This document shows positions 1 through 14,008 of a DNA stretch of 64,000 nucleotides, in pieces (position 1 is the stretch's first letter; every line of letters starts with the position of its first letter). Made by a program: the position numbers and the translations under genes. Below the pieces are notes generated by a model. The model worked only from the letters and a program-made list of their open reading frames with translations, searched no databases and was not told the origin of the DNA. Source of the stretch: Setaria digitata (Eukaryota; Nematoda; Chromadorea; Rhabditida; Setariidae); assembly GCA_003640385.1 (NCBI GenBank), contig RCAB01000106.1, forward strand, positions 62,001-126,000, written 5' to 3'.

Positions 1-2418
1 AATGAAGGCAATGTAAAGAATCAACAGTGGTACCACTACTGGCCATTTTAAGGAGGACTGAAAAGGCCTACTGGTAAAGTTGCTTTGAACGGAATAATTT
101 TTGAAAATGAACAGCTTTCTTCATTACAAACAACGTCTATAGTTGACATTTTCGCTTCAAAATTTTAAAACAATTTCATGAAATTAAAGTGACGCTGTAT
201 GAAAGATGAATTATGAAATGAAAAAGTTAACGGAAAAAATTATTGCAGGTGAGAAATTTCTTTTCTCTATTTAATGTTCATTCATATTTCCGTATTACAA
301 TGTAATATTTATGAGCAGAAGAAAATTTGAGGAACGTACAATATATTTTTAAGTATATGCAACCTTCAAGACGTAATATTCATATTTTTGCATGTTCAAA
401 AAGTTCGAAATATTTAACAAAATCAAATAATTTGAAGTCACAAAAAGTCAAAAGTCCCTAGACTTTTCAGAAATCAGGTCTCCTGACAAGGTAATCGTTG
501 AAAAACAAGAGAATTATTTTGCAGAACTCTCGATACAGTCTCTTCCATATATGAATTCGAGAAAAAAAAAAACGCTAAATTAATGCGAAGTATAGGGAGC
601 TAATACTTTATTTCACGCTTCCTAAACTCTTTCTCAGTGCTTAATTGTACTAAAGTTTCATGAATTAAACTCATCTTTGTCTTACATTCGCTCCTCATTT
701 AGAAATCATCGTTCGAACATCTATATTTGTTTCTTAAGTGAGAATTTATCCTTGCACAGTTCAAGCAGTCTTTTCTGAAGTAGCATCAAAGAGACTGTCC
801 AAATGAGATTCTTTGCGCTCAATTTTAACCGAATTTCATGAAGGTTTTACATCATAATAGTGGAAGAAGGCAATGATGAAGAACATCGCAAACATCGACC
901 AGAAATCGAGGATGCAAAAAAATACACTCGCAACATAGGAATGTAAAGCACCGCAACATACTTCGTAGTTATCGCTAGAAATTTTTTCTTGATTTCAAAA
1001 GTTAGAGGAGTTTATTAATTAATCTCTTGTCCGGATATTTTAATACTGAGAATAAATTGTCTGTTAAAACATGTGACTGCGGGTATGCTTTCGCCAACAT
1101 ATATTCAGAAGAAATCGAGTCCCTGCACAACCTGATAAGACTCCGTTGGTATTTCAAACTAGTCGTCCCTGCATTTCCTTAAAGCTCCTGTATTAAATCG
1201 CGATGACTCAAATATTACTCTGAAGTTAGGTTGCTAGGTTGCCCCTCGACTAATACCAATAAAGAAAGTCGTACAGTGACAAGATTTAATCAAACCTGCT
1301 TTCCTACCCACCTGTCATCATCACTCAATTCCTGGAGGCACATGACAACAATAACAACCGTTTACTTGAATAAAGGAATAAGAGAAATGACAACGAAACC
1401 AGCTGACCTCTACATTTTATGCACTGATAAAAATTATATACTGCATTATGTCTGAATGCTTCCTATACTATTTCGACGAAAAACCTGATTAGAAGAGGAA
1501 CTTCTAGAACGACTCACACTTCGTCAAAATATCCATTTCTATGAAGCTGAGAAGCACATAAAGTAACAATACAGTGCAAGGTGAGATAAACAGGTGGTAA
1601 CAAAATAATTAAATGAACAATACAGACAGTTTTGCCTTCTAACACGCTTGTCAAATAAGTTCCTGTATTCTGTCATCGATGAAAATATCGCCGAACTAAT
1701 CAACTGAACCGCTGGAAAATTCATGGAAGTTGGAAACGCTAGAAATATCTCCTACACTTATAAAAACATGAATTTCTAATTTCACGAAATCCCAAGCATC
1801 TCAGCAGACATTTCCTCTTAATAGATTTCACTAACTTACAGTAGCTTTAAAAAAAATCACTAAAAACCGATACGAGCTTATTTTTCAATTGGAAAACGAA
1901 GATTCAATCTCGGAGATTTTTATTCTTAAATTAGACTATCGCTAAATGTCTCCATACGGATATCTAAAGTGAAAGTAAAGGTAAATTTTATACAAAAACA
2001 TAGAAATAACGAAATTATAATAAGAGAATTAGAAATGAAGATAACATCTCTTTCACATACATTTATGATTCCCGACAAAAAAAGGCAAAAACTGACACTT
2101 TTGCATATTCTCGTAAGAAAGAAGTTCAATGCAAAACGGCTAGAAGAAAGTGATCAAAACATCAGCGGATACAAATGAATGATGTCAACACTAGTCACTT
2201 TCAATGAATGCTGCACCGAAAATAAAAATAATACCTCTGAAGGTAAATCGAAACAGACTGAACAGATGTATCAACAAGGTCATTTTACTTCATAAACAAA
2301 CAGGCAAAATGAAAAAAGAAATTTAGTGATTTCTAAACTGTTGTATCAATTCCCGCCACAAAAATGATCAAAACTAATTTTTTTGGAATCTTTAAAAATG
2401 ATCCGTAATAAATTTATA
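1..2418. other. Region without a supportable gene
   Basis: This AT-rich flank lies downstream of the two-Tudor gene. It holds only short open frames (for example 1231-1455 and 1969-2178 on plus, 1926-2129 on minus) with no recognisable domain and no consistent splice borders. The frame at 1969-2178 is rich in Lys, Glu and Arg and could be a fragment of an exon, but nothing around it supports a gene. Confidence 0.5.
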
Positions 2419-5400
2419 TTATTCAACTTCTGCTAAGTCTAACACACGTGAAACCAGTGAATTTAGAAAATCAATAATTTCATGATCCATTGCCGTACGA
2501 TCTTCACGACGTGCATTATCGAACACATCACTTTCTACAATAGAATCGAATTCTAATGCCTGGAAAAATGTACTGACAAGCAAAGTAAATTAGCCGAGCA
2601 ACTGATAATCTTCAAACACAAATATTATTCTTTTTATTTCGTAATGTGACAATTCTAAAATGACTGACATGGCTTTATTTTGTTCACAGAAAAATCTGAC
2701 GACCAAACCACCTCACTGAATCAGTGCTTTCAGAAACAACTGGTAGAACTTAGCAATCTTCTTTTTTTTTTTTTTTTTATAAGCATAAAACAGAACGCAT
2801 CTCAGGGCTAAAATAATAAGAAAGGTTAGATAAGACATGCAGCGGAATGCATCAATTTTAAGACACTGTATACCTTTAGCTGGGATTTATCAGAAATACG
2901 CTCTGGTAGAGAGATAGAATCACTGAATTCATCCCCTTCATCGGTGATTGAATTTATCCTTTGTCCAGCGGTACTCTCAACAAAATCACTTTCTAATCTT
3001 GACAGCTTTTGAACACTAGTTTCATTAACTCCAAACTGTTTTCCGATGATAGGAATAACCTGCAACAATTTCCCCAGTAATATTATTCCGTTTCGGAAGT
3101 TTACAAACGACTCTTCTAACAAAAACTGATACAAAATCTAAATTTCATTCCAAATAACCTCTTTAATAAACTATTAAATTGGGAGCAAAAAGGAGATCAG
3201 TTTTTTATCTTACATTTTCCAGAATGTTCAACATTTCTCAGCCAATTCAAATGAAAAAATTTCACTTTATAATTCAGAGTTCTGGTTTTAGTTCCTACTT
3301 GAACTCCTCAACGTCAGAAAAATTTTAATTACTCAATGAATTTATAATAAAAGAAGTGAAAAGCATACATCTGTAAAAGCTATCAAAAAATATAAAAACA
3401 AGAACTACACTTCGAAATCAACTTTTTTTTGAACAATTAAGAAAAATACAAGAATACCCCAGCCTACTTCGCTCATAATTTAAGCTATTTAATAACCACT
3501 GGTTGGTTTATCCAATCTACAACATGAAACTGCTAAACTTATTCTTTACAATATCTAATCATTAAAAGAAAAAAATCAAACCTGAGGTATCAAATAATCT
3601 TTGCTACATATAACCCGTTCTGACCCATTCATAGATGATTTTGAATCTACTGATTTTTCATCTAAAATTTTTTAAAGAATATGAAAAGCAAGGACGCTGT
3701 GAGTTATTTTACTTTCAATCTTTTATACAAATACCACAAATCACATTTCTCGGATGCATTTGTTCCAGCCAAATTAATTTATATTATACTAACTTCATTT
3801 ACTAAAATATAATTATAAAATATCGACAAGAAATCAGCAGTATAAGTAAAGCCCTTAAGAAATATGACAAGAGAGCAAATAATCAGTTTGAGACTGAATT
3901 TTTACCAAAACCCTGTCTCATGACATCAGCAGAAAAATCCGATGCTGATTCTTCGTTACTAGTTCCTTTTCCGTTAACTTCCTCGAATTTTTCCGTCAAA
4001 GTTGTACCATCAGAGAAAAAAATTTCACTTATTAGGTAACTGTTATCCTGCAATAATGGAAATGTTCTTTAAAAGCGTATAAGGAACTACACTTTCCGTT
4101 GTCGTTACATGTATTGTACAAGAGACAGCATAAAATTATGCCTGCAGAATTATAAGCCAAATAAAATATACCACATTGTATTCAACAAGAATGACTTTGG
4201 CTGGGCCAATTGCTGAACCGCTCAGTATCATTTGTTTCAGTTTCTCATTAAGCAAAGATTTGGTGAACCTGAGCTGCACCGACAAATGATGGCAAGTTCG
4301 CACTAACAATCCGTCTAAATCACCTAAAATAAAACTCATACTTCACTTGAGGTTAGACTTCCTGATCTTTCAGGTTTTATTTTCGCTAAATTAAGAACGT
4401 TCACCTCCTAGCATGTATGCTGTGTTCTTTGGGATCATTCGAAATGTTCAATTCCACAATAATATTGCCTATTAATGAAGTTTACGCCATATATGTGAAG
4501 AAATCAACTCTTCGAAGTTCTAGTAATATTGGTACATTTAAACCCACTTTTTAAAAAAATCCATTCCACCTACCACCGCATTTCTCGGCCTTATTAATAG
4601 CTAAACCAAAAAAGAGCATCTCGACATAAGTTTATAGAAATAACGTAGAAATTATAAATTACTAGTAAATAAGCAAACTATAAGATTAAACGTGAAAAAA
4701 TTGACTCACACAGTCCATTAATACCATAAAATTGGACAGGTAAATGATCAACAGAAATGCCTTCGTCAACTAATAAGCATTTCTTTTGTGTTGTGTCGTT
4801 CGATGAGATCAATGCTGCACGCTTATTTTCTTTGTTTAAAATAATTAAACCAGTAGCTGCGTTAGTTACCAGAGGAATAGCTTCGATGTTTACAAGTGCC
4901 TAAAGTTAAAGTAATTGGAAACTTAACACAATTTTTTTTTCTATTTTTAAAATCCTGAGTCCTACTGTAAAATTTATCCTATAAATTAAATATTAATAAT
5001 TAGATATTATGTATATAACTTCCTGTTAATGATGGTAAATTCTTGAACAGTGAGATGAACTTTGTAAATATCATGACTTATAACAGACCTGTTTCATTTT
5101 AGCATACAGCCTATCAAAAATACATGGTCGCGCACGAATAATCTCTCCATCAATCTCTGTGATGAGCATTTCGTATTCATGCTGTCCATCTGACAATAAA
5201 TTCATCACCGGGTAATCCCTCCATACAGCTTCTGTTTCTGCATAACCTTTTGCAACCAACCAGCCCGCCAGATCGACTCTATCCTCAACGTTATTTGTTT
5301 CATCGGTCCCCCACACATCCCCATTCAACTGCTTTTTCGGTACCATAATCTGTTATCATCACTTACTACGAATATCACAAATTTTTGTTATTTCTGACAT

Positions 5401-7202
5401 GAAGTACTCAAAGAATCTGATACACATTCCAGCCAGCCACTAATTAAAATTGTAGGCTTGCATTCTCCTTTCTCGTATAGAAAAATGGATATACCCTAAT
5501 AGGATAAACTCCATCCATGCTCGGACTACCAAAAGCAGCTTCAAACGATGTAGAAGATATCAAACTGTCGATGCATTTCTGGACCTTGTCGGGCCACTCC
5601 CTCACACCATTTCGCGGTTGCACGCCATCTATTCGGCATCGAATCCCCTGTCGAGGAGTATAAAGTATTTCCTAAACGGCAAAAAAATTGGATTGAACAT
5701 AAACGATGATAACCACGAATAGCAATGAATTCAGAAACACGCAAATAAATTGAATCACTATCTAGAAATTTTTAAAAAGCGACTTAATTTTTCGACAAAA
5801 CACAGAAATAAAAATCTCCTCAGAAAAAAGGCCCATCAGACAAAATTATTATGTTGATACAAAAGTAACTATGATTTCTGCATTGTTTGATCTTCACTCA
5901 TTGTTCTCAAATGTACCTCAAATTCAAATAAACATTACATAATCACTTTTTTCTCTTATTTTTTTTTCATATTTCAAAATTAGGACGATATGATTAGCAA
6001 ATGAAAACAGAAGTGTTACGCAAAAATCAGCGGGAACAACTTGCTTTATCCCTAGAACTATACGATTGATGATGACATGTGCTGAAAACTCCAGCTCCCT
6101 CCGCGTCTCAAAGCGACATAAAAGGACCCAACTCCATACATGCGGTAGCCATTTCCTTTCAATGTTCCATCAAGCGGCTACGACTTTAATCATCACCTCA
6201 TTTTTTGTATTGAAAAATGTTTCCCGCAATAATATTCGAAAAAAATGATGGAAAAAACTAAGGGACCATAAATCTCTCTGCAACTAGCTAGTCATGAATA
6301 AGTAATTGCAAAAAATAATTGGAGAAATCGCTTTCTCTGAATAAATAAATTCAGAACATCAAGCAGAATCTTAAGCTTTAGGAATATTATGTGCCATAAA
6401 AATGTGGCCAGCAGAACAAAGAAAATGTTTTCCATAGTCCGGCGAGATTAAAAACAAGAATTTTTGCGCTATAAAGTCAACAAAACTTATTCCTCTTTTC
6501 AAAAATACACCCATTCATTGCTTTATTTCCTACTAAAGATGACATTCCTACCCATGCTTTTAGTAATTTAAAATATACTTGCAGAACAGCAGTTCCTACC
6601 CTTTATAATTCGGCTATCACATGCTGATAAACTAAGCATATTAGAGAAATTTACATCAGGCTGTTGATCCTTATCCAGCACGAACAATTCTTCTTTTGTG
6701 CAGACGTTTTCATTGCCATAATCAACATAAACCACACGATATGATCCACTATTACTCTCCATTTCGATAATTTCTGCTCTATATGGTGATCCCTCGAAAT
6801 ATGCAATAACAACATCGCCAATTTGCGGCACTTCTACTGTTTCCTTGCTATCCACATATGCGCTGTTTAACTGAAAATACAGAATCAAATAATATAAAAA
6901 CTTAGTATTCCATGTGTCACTTTATATAAACAATGGGTGTTCGTTAGATTTTACTTGTTAAAAGAGGCTTATGTCTTTCATGCTGACAATAGTGCTTCTA
7001 AAAAACTTGAAGATGGAGAAATTACCTCCTCAAGCTGTGCAAGACAATCTGATAACTGAATAGTAAAAACAGCTTGGACATGAGCGAATTCATCGGACCG
7101 AAGCACATTCAGTGTTTCATAAAGAGGTAACAACGGTCCAACACCCCATTTAAATGGAGCAGCGAAACCCCTGAAAACAAGTCTTTCCAATCAAGGTATA
7201 TT

Positions 7203-7248
<46 letters not shown>

Positions 7249-9768
7249 AAACATCGGTTTCTAAAAACTCGAAGAGAACACTACCTTGAGATCAGAACAT
7301 CGGAAACAGAGCGCCCATTACTGAGTGTAATTGTTACATCATAGATACCTTTTATTGATTGGTGGTGGAAACGTATGCCGAGTTTTTCATTTGCAGTCAA
7401 TTCTGAAAACACCTTCCGAGCTTCCATATCAAATGCACACTGAAAAAAACTGCAGATGCAAATCAAAATATTAAAGAACAATTTTGTGAAGTTATGCCAT
7501 ATGAAACCAAGACAATTAACCAATTATTTATCTCACTATTTAAACAAATAGGTGTAACAAAATATTTCTCAGCGGTCATAAAAAAATTACTAATGGTTTT
7601 GATTAACTGATACTTGAAACATTCGATAATAATGATAGCTGTTAGGGATTCGGAGCTACAAATACATTCATTTTGGATTTCAAAAAAAAGAGGCGGAAAT
7701 ATTTTTACGATTACTTGAAGCTTGAAAAAATTACAATTCTAAAAACCCTGCGGCTTGAATTTATCGAATAAGGTATTTTAATTAAACTTAATATTCTTTC
7801 TTAAACATTTCTAAAGAAATACAGTCTTAAACACACTATCTCATAATTATTGCTTAACTTTCAATAGCAAATCACATCGAGAACACCAGCTGTTAGAAAA
7901 CTGTCACACTGACTTTGAAAGCAACTGGCATGACATCATGCAGCCGACAATGAAATGCCATCCTCCTCAAGGCACAGAACTGCTCAGGTAGAGATTCATT
8001 GATAAGATAAAGTCCAGAGGTACTGACGATCTCCACATTACCATAATCAACAAACAGGATTTTTTTCCTTAAAAATGATCAAATTTTTAACTTGATAAAT
8101 TTACTTGTTTCGTCCCACTGAGAATATGGAGAGGAAAGCAGCATCTTCAACTTCGAAATGAAAATTTGTATTTCATAAAACGAGTGATGGGAAAAGACAA
8201 ATCCTCTAAAAACAAAAGCTATACGGAAATCCTCCGAAAATGGCTAGAAAGTCAAATCTCTAAAACAGAATTTTACTAGCTGACAAAAAAAATATGTATG
8301 TATAAGTGAGACATCTCACTACTTAATGTTTTACTGTGTTGTCAAATATGCATTCAAGTTTAAAAATTCTATATTTGGTATAACATATAAAGAAATGGTA
8401 AAAAGCAGACAAAAAAGTCGAAACTCATTCAAAGTCATATCAAGATTTGGAAACAAACTTGTTATTAAATCCTTCTTCGATGATTTCTGCTCGGTAATAC
8501 TCACCCATGAAAATGGCAATGCAAGCTTGAGAAATTTCGAACGAAAACAACTTCGGAAGATTGTCTGGTAATTGTGCTTCCGACAATATCAAATGTTCAA
8601 TGCTACTTTCGTCACGATTTAACTGCACGAAAAATGACGATGGATCAGCATGTATCTAAATGTATACATTATATAAATAGGTTTGAAATTTCATATCAGA
8701 ACAAAAAATGCAGTGTAGTTTTCAGTTTTCCGAATGACGGGAATAGCTATTTCCTTTGCACTCAAGCAATGTCAAAACATACACATACTCTAGCAATCTA
8801 ACCGAATAATCAGTTGGATTTTTTAAGAATTCAAAAATTCTAGAAAAAGGAAAAAATTTTACCGATCCATCTGAACGAATACCGTCAACTAGATCACCGA
8901 ATTTGATATCCTCAAGGCTTGATGATTTGATACGATTGAATGTAACCGCTGATAACTGAGTAGTAATTGAGTTATCCGGTTTCTGAATAGACTTTCCTCA
9001 AAATTTTTGAGCTAAAAGTTTGAGTTACCAATAATAAAAGTGCACAATATTTCCAATACCTGTTATATTTACTAATGAAATTACTTTACGATCCCAAAAT
9101 CTTATAAACTAAAAACAAGAAATAGGAGAATATATCAATTAAAATGAGGACTGGAAATAATATTATAAAACAGCATCCCAATGCTCTAAAAAAAATTTTC
9201 CCTATCCCATAGATTTTGAATACTAGTCTCCCTCGAATTCCATTTATATAAATGTTATACAAAACCTAGTGAAATCAGATTTGAAAAACAGAATAAATAA
9301 AGAGAAAAAAAAAGGAAAACTAACACTTTGATAACAGTATTAGTAGTTTTAAAGCACAGTACGTAAAGAAAACGGTCCAATAAACTCCGCTGTCCCAGCA
9401 ATGACTTCAATTAGCAAAAAAAAAAATTTCGCTGAGACATGAAAGCTAAACATATGAAATCATTAAATTACCGGATAACTTGGAAGATTTATTACAGTTC
9501 CAGATCCATCAGTCTTCTCGGAATATACGCTGATTGGCAATTTCCCAGTGGCCTCAATCGACTCAGAATGCTGAAAACTCCACAGGATTAAATGTCTGAA
9601 ATTTATAAAAATGATCCAGCAGGTAAAACCATTCCTGAAGATAACAGTATTGGAAAATCAGATGCAACCATAAATGTATATCATTCATTGTGACCAGAAT
9701 TTCATTTAATATACCCGCTACCGTCTAACACATAAATCTTAATACTTATTTACCGATCCATATGACAT
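2419..9768 (-). CDS. Protein with two Tudor domains (second gene of an operon)
   Basis: Sixteen hand-spliced exons join in frame to about 809 residues: 9768-9754, 9570-9472, 8982-8863, 8655-8459, 8067-7914, 7439-7285, 7170-7026, 6870-6655, 5671-5495, 5349-5089, 4899-4710, 4323-4172, 4047-3906, 3661-3582, 3059-2874 and 2559-2419 (stop TAA). Tudor domain 1 spans the exon 4/5 junction (YYRAEIIEEGFNNK, then ILFVDYGN). Tudor domain 2 is in exon 8 (IAYFEGSPYRAEII, then VVYVDYGN) and continues into exons 9-10 as an extended Tudor fold (GIRCRIDGVQP, LAGWLVAKGYAE). The YRA and DYGN motifs are the Tudor aromatic-cage and strand signatures. Tudor proteins bind methyl-arginine or methyl-lysine and often act in small-RNA pathways; in C. 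elegans EKL-1 is a two-Tudor siRNA factor, so an EKL-1-like role is a guess. The acidic Ser-rich C-terminus has no known domain. The exon 11 donor is uncertain: 4725 is also in phase. Confidence 0.82.
7206..7246. repeat. (TA)n microsatellite
   Basis: About 20 TA units lie inside intron 6 of the two-Tudor gene. Confidence 0.95.
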
Positions 9769-9935
9769 TTCTTATGTTTCCCTCCACATTGAGATATTCA
9801 ATTCGATTTTGTAGAGGATGAATTGAAAATAAAAAGCAATAGAAAGTAAAAATTCAAACGCAAAAGAAAACAAAAATTTTCTACTTGACTATTCCTAATC
9901 AAAAAAAGCGTATTAGAAAGAATAAAGAGAGAAGA
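9769..9935 (-). promoter_or_regulatory. Intercistronic region of a probable trans-spliced operon
   Basis: Only 167 bp separate the TAA of the upstream Tudor gene from the ATG of the downstream one, on the same strand. Read on the minus strand the spacer is very U-rich just after the stop. Nematode operons typically have about 100 bp between cistrons with a U-rich stretch before the spliced-leader acceptor. I see no strong TTTCAG right before the ATG, so the exact acceptor is unknown. The operon call rests on spacing and orientation. Confidence 0.5.
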
Positions 9936-12900
9936 TTAATCAAATAAATCGTATCGTATATCGCTAAAAGATTCTACATTTCTGCCATTTTCAAGAACAC
10001 CAGAAGTTGGAGTCGGTTGTACTCCTTTAGTTTCGCTGTTGTCATCAACACAGCCGCGGCTATCGTTATTTGTTTCCCATCCCCCAACATTTATATTCCA
10101 ATTCTCCACATCTGCCTTTTTGAAATCACTGTTTAAAGGTCGATTGAATTCATCTCCTCCATTAACCATACTAGACGTCGCTACCCAACTACCCGACTTC
10201 CAGCCGCTTTTGTCAACAGCAGTATCACCACTCTGTAATCAAAATTTCTAGCTAATAAACTAAAAACTCCAATAAAACAAAAGGTAATTCAAGATAATTA
10301 ACAGTTTAACAATGCATAAAATACAAGGAAGAAACAAACATGAGCATCATGATCCAAGAACGACTGAGAGGACTCACTGCCTCCTCTTTTCCGTAACTGC
10401 CCTGAAAGAAAACCTACAAATTATATCGAAATAGTTTAAGTCTCCACTTCCTCGATATACTTCTCAGCGTTAAAATGTATTAAACCGAATTACCTCCTCT
10501 TCTAAATACACTGAGTCCAGAATTAAAATCATGACTGCTAACGGCCTTATGTTCCACAAATCGGTTACTCACGGAGCGAAGGAATCGTTCAGAAGCACTA
10601 TCACCAACTAATTTCCGATTTCCAACGGTACGACTTTCATTTCTATCAAAATCACTTTCACGATTGATTGAGCCACGATAAGTGGAACGTCCAGGTTCAC
10701 AAAAATTACGGCGAGCTACAAAGACCAGTCATGAAAGTGAAAACTATAACAAAACGCACAATCTGACAATCTAACACGTAACGCATAACCAAACTTACTT
10801 TTTCCATCATTCCTGTTTCGAGTGACTACAATGCTATTGCTATCGGAACCACTAGTTTTACTGCGGAAACTGCCCGAAAAACTTCCTATTTTACTTCGAA
10901 CCTGTTCGTCAGTGCTACCGGGTCTGCGATAATTAGCAACAGATCTCTTCCACTGACGACCTTCAATTCCTTTGCTATCAATACTTCAACTGTTACACTT
11001 TTTATATTTGTCATTAGGATGCGAAATTACTGCAGAAACTGCTCCTCAAACTTCAATCTCTATTTTTAGTACGTCAAAAACTGCTGAGTGGTACACTGTT
11101 AGCTAGCCTAAATGAATGAAGTTTGAAACAAATGCTTTGCAACAGCTACACATCGAATAGTTAGGAATATATGAGAATAAAAAACCCTCGAAAAGATTTC
11201 CGAAATGGCGATCAGGAAAATCACTTCTTGAAATGTTACCACTGTTAAAACTGTGATCTGCAAAGTAATTAGAAGTCACTCATATAAAATTATTCATTAC
11301 GACTAAAAAGTTCTATATCGCAATATCCCTCTAACAACGATACTATTTACCCTTACCTCATTTCTATCTGAAGTTCGATAATTTCTTACAACTGTAAGTC
11401 AAAAATGTGGAAATAAAGTTCTCACAACCGTCGGTATCTTCTAATAAAATCTTGACGTTTAAAGAAGCACTCCGATATACATTTGTTAACAGCATGGTAT
11501 TTCGAAGTTGATGAGCATTATCAAAATTAGATATTTGCAACATGAACGTAAAGGTGTCACGGAAAAAATATAAATAAGTAATGGGACCTTGAATTCAGTA
11601 TTTATAACAAAAAAAAAAGTCAAATTTGCTTGAAGTGAAAAGTGAAAACATACTTTGACACATGTAATTTAATGATTCATCTTCTACATCCGAAAATTCA
11701 TCCATTGTAACTGCTGCAAACTTCGATTTCAATTCCTCATTTAACAATAAAAAAAAAACCACAAATCTACAGACTATTTCATATGTATTTCACCCTAATT
11801 CAGAAGAAAGCGTAAAACAGACACGCTTTCTTCTGAATGTTGATGCACCCTATGCAGAACATAGGTAGCATCAACCTCACAACGTAAATGATAAGGCGGA
11901 GCAAGTTTAAATTTTTACCCCTAGAGCCAATGAAGCCTTATTTTGGACTGCTACTTTTCAAAATAAAACAAAAAGAAAAAATTCAAAAATAAAACATATT
12001 CACGAACCATCCACAAAAAAACATTAAGATGGAGGATAAAATGCGTAATAATGCAAAATGACCCTCTCTGAAAAAAACTAACTTTCCGGGGCAGGCAAAG
12101 TTGGCGCTGGCCTTTCACCAAGTATTACCTCCGTGAGATTTATATTTCTGCCTTTCTCATCCTTTAAAAACAAATTTGCAATAAATGACTCTCCATTCCA
12201 ACTCACACCAACTAAAACAGTAATAAGGAAATTTCTTATCGGCATAAAATGAACGCACAATCTCTTAATTTTTCTTTTTCTTTAATGGACTCTCTGTATG
12301 TAAAGAAATAAATTGTGCTGTAGCATCCTTATTAATACATTGAATTTATATGCTCGTAATAAATACCGCTCAATAGCAGTGACAATTTGCATGCCACTTT
12401 ATTATTTCAACAACTTACTTACTGCAGTGTTGAAAACACTTTGCAAATTCATGATTTCTACGAGAGTATTATTCACCCATATTTTAGAAAAAGGCGTACC
12501 TATCTGTGCACCGACAGTCTGATCAGTGAGTAAATTGCTAATCTGTTCTGAAGTTAATCGAGGACGTTTCACATCTTTAATGATCAGCTGTATAGCCTGT
12601 GGGGGAACGGATAAAAGATACGGATCTTTCAGCAGAAAAGCATCGCCGATATTGACAGAGGCCATGTTCCCATAATCAATGTAAAAAACCTGTAAAAGAA
12701 GTGGAAATGACGAAAACACTTCAGAAGTGCTCTGAATCGTTAACAGTCCACAAAATTTCTTTATTCTAAAAACAAACGAATATAGTAACGAACAAAACAG
12801 AACTTACAAAAACAGAATCAAGATCAATTTTAGAGAAGACGCAAGCTCTATAATAGCAACGATCGAGTGGATACCTATAAATATCCCTTTGCATTCTCGA

Positions 12901-14008
12901 TACTATTAAAGAAAAGTAGCAAAAAAACATAGAGAGAATATGATCCATTATCAAGGGAATAAATCAAATACTTACAACGCTGCTATGATAACACCACATT
13001 CTGGGTTACACAATGGTTCATGTCTTCGATTTTCAAGCTCTTTAAGCCTCTCTCCCACTTTTAGTATTGTTCTTGCATTATTTTGCAACTGCACAAATAC
13101 TCTTTCGCAATCTAAACAAAATAGAAAGTAGCTTGTGAAATTAAAAAAAAAACCTCACATATATTGACGTAATGGAAATATATATCAAACAAAGGAACTG
13201 TCATTCTAGAAGATGGTGCTTTAGGAAGCATCATATTATTTTATATGTTTAACCCTTCTATTTGCATTATTTTATTTCATATTACGAACTGGTAAGCGAC
13301 ACACTGCGGAGACTTCAATTCAGGAGAAGCTTTCATCAAAAAACAATCTGAAAAAAAAATGGGTTCCAATAACTATATATATATATATATATATATAAAT
13401 ATATATATAAGATGTTATATATATTACCAGCAACATATGAAATACGAGCTCGTACATATTCCCCAGCCACTACCGGTAACATTAACGGTGGTAAATTAGG
13501 CATTTGGATCCGTGTAGCTAGTGCTGTTCGGATAGGCTGATAGTACAAACCGAAATCGTCCAAATCCTTTGATACATTCTCTTGAAAAACAGTTAAGGTT
13601 AATGCAAATTCTAAAAAATTAAAAAATAAAATCTAATACGTCTGAAAGTAAAAACGTGCCTACACTTAAATTGATAAAACCGCCGATGCTGATGACATGT
13701 TATCAGCTGTACTTCGAAAGCACGTCAACAAAAATTTTGCAGCCTCTGCCTTTATCTACAAAAAATCTATTCCACAAGAACTAATGTTTTCCGAGATAAA
13801 CTTCGTCATAGATTCTCATTCACTACTATGGCACCAACCAGAAATCTAAAGACCTTTCATTTTCAGTGAATACTTGAACCGACAATGTTAACTTACTGAG
13901 AAGACACTTATAAAAGAACCCTTTCTGAACATATCTTCGTGATACTGAAGGTGATTCCATGTCAGAAACTCTACATGTAATCGATCTATCGTCGTCTGAT
14001 TCATTCAT
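9936..14008 (-). CDS. Tudor-domain protein with GW-motif C-terminal tail
   Basis: Twelve in-phase exons encode about 590 residues: 14008-13897, 13580-13428, 13111-12976, 12895-12808, 12689-12419, 12211-12083, 11713-11654, 11257-11186, 10969-10799, 10715-10494, 10401-10340 and 10232-9936 (stop TAA). The ATG follows a TTTTCAG that would serve as a spliced-leader acceptor. Residues about 60-290 form one extended Tudor domain: GEYVRARISYVAG, CYYRACVFS, then VFYIDYGN at the exon 4/5 junction near residue 163. Exons 7-11 are a low-complexity Ser/Arg/Asn/Asp linker. The last exon (residues 493-590) carries four tryptophans at about 503, 508, 537 and 544, two of them in GW dipeptides, in a Gly/Ser/Asn/Asp context like Argonaute-binding hooks. 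It lies 167 bp upstream of a second Tudor gene. The acceptors of exons 2 and 4 (CAAG, CGAG) are weak. Function inferred: scaffold in a small-RNA pathway. Confidence 0.78.
13374..13409. repeat. (TA)n microsatellite
   Basis: An imperfect TA run lies just inside the donor side of intron 2 of the Tudor/GW gene. Confidence 0.9.
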
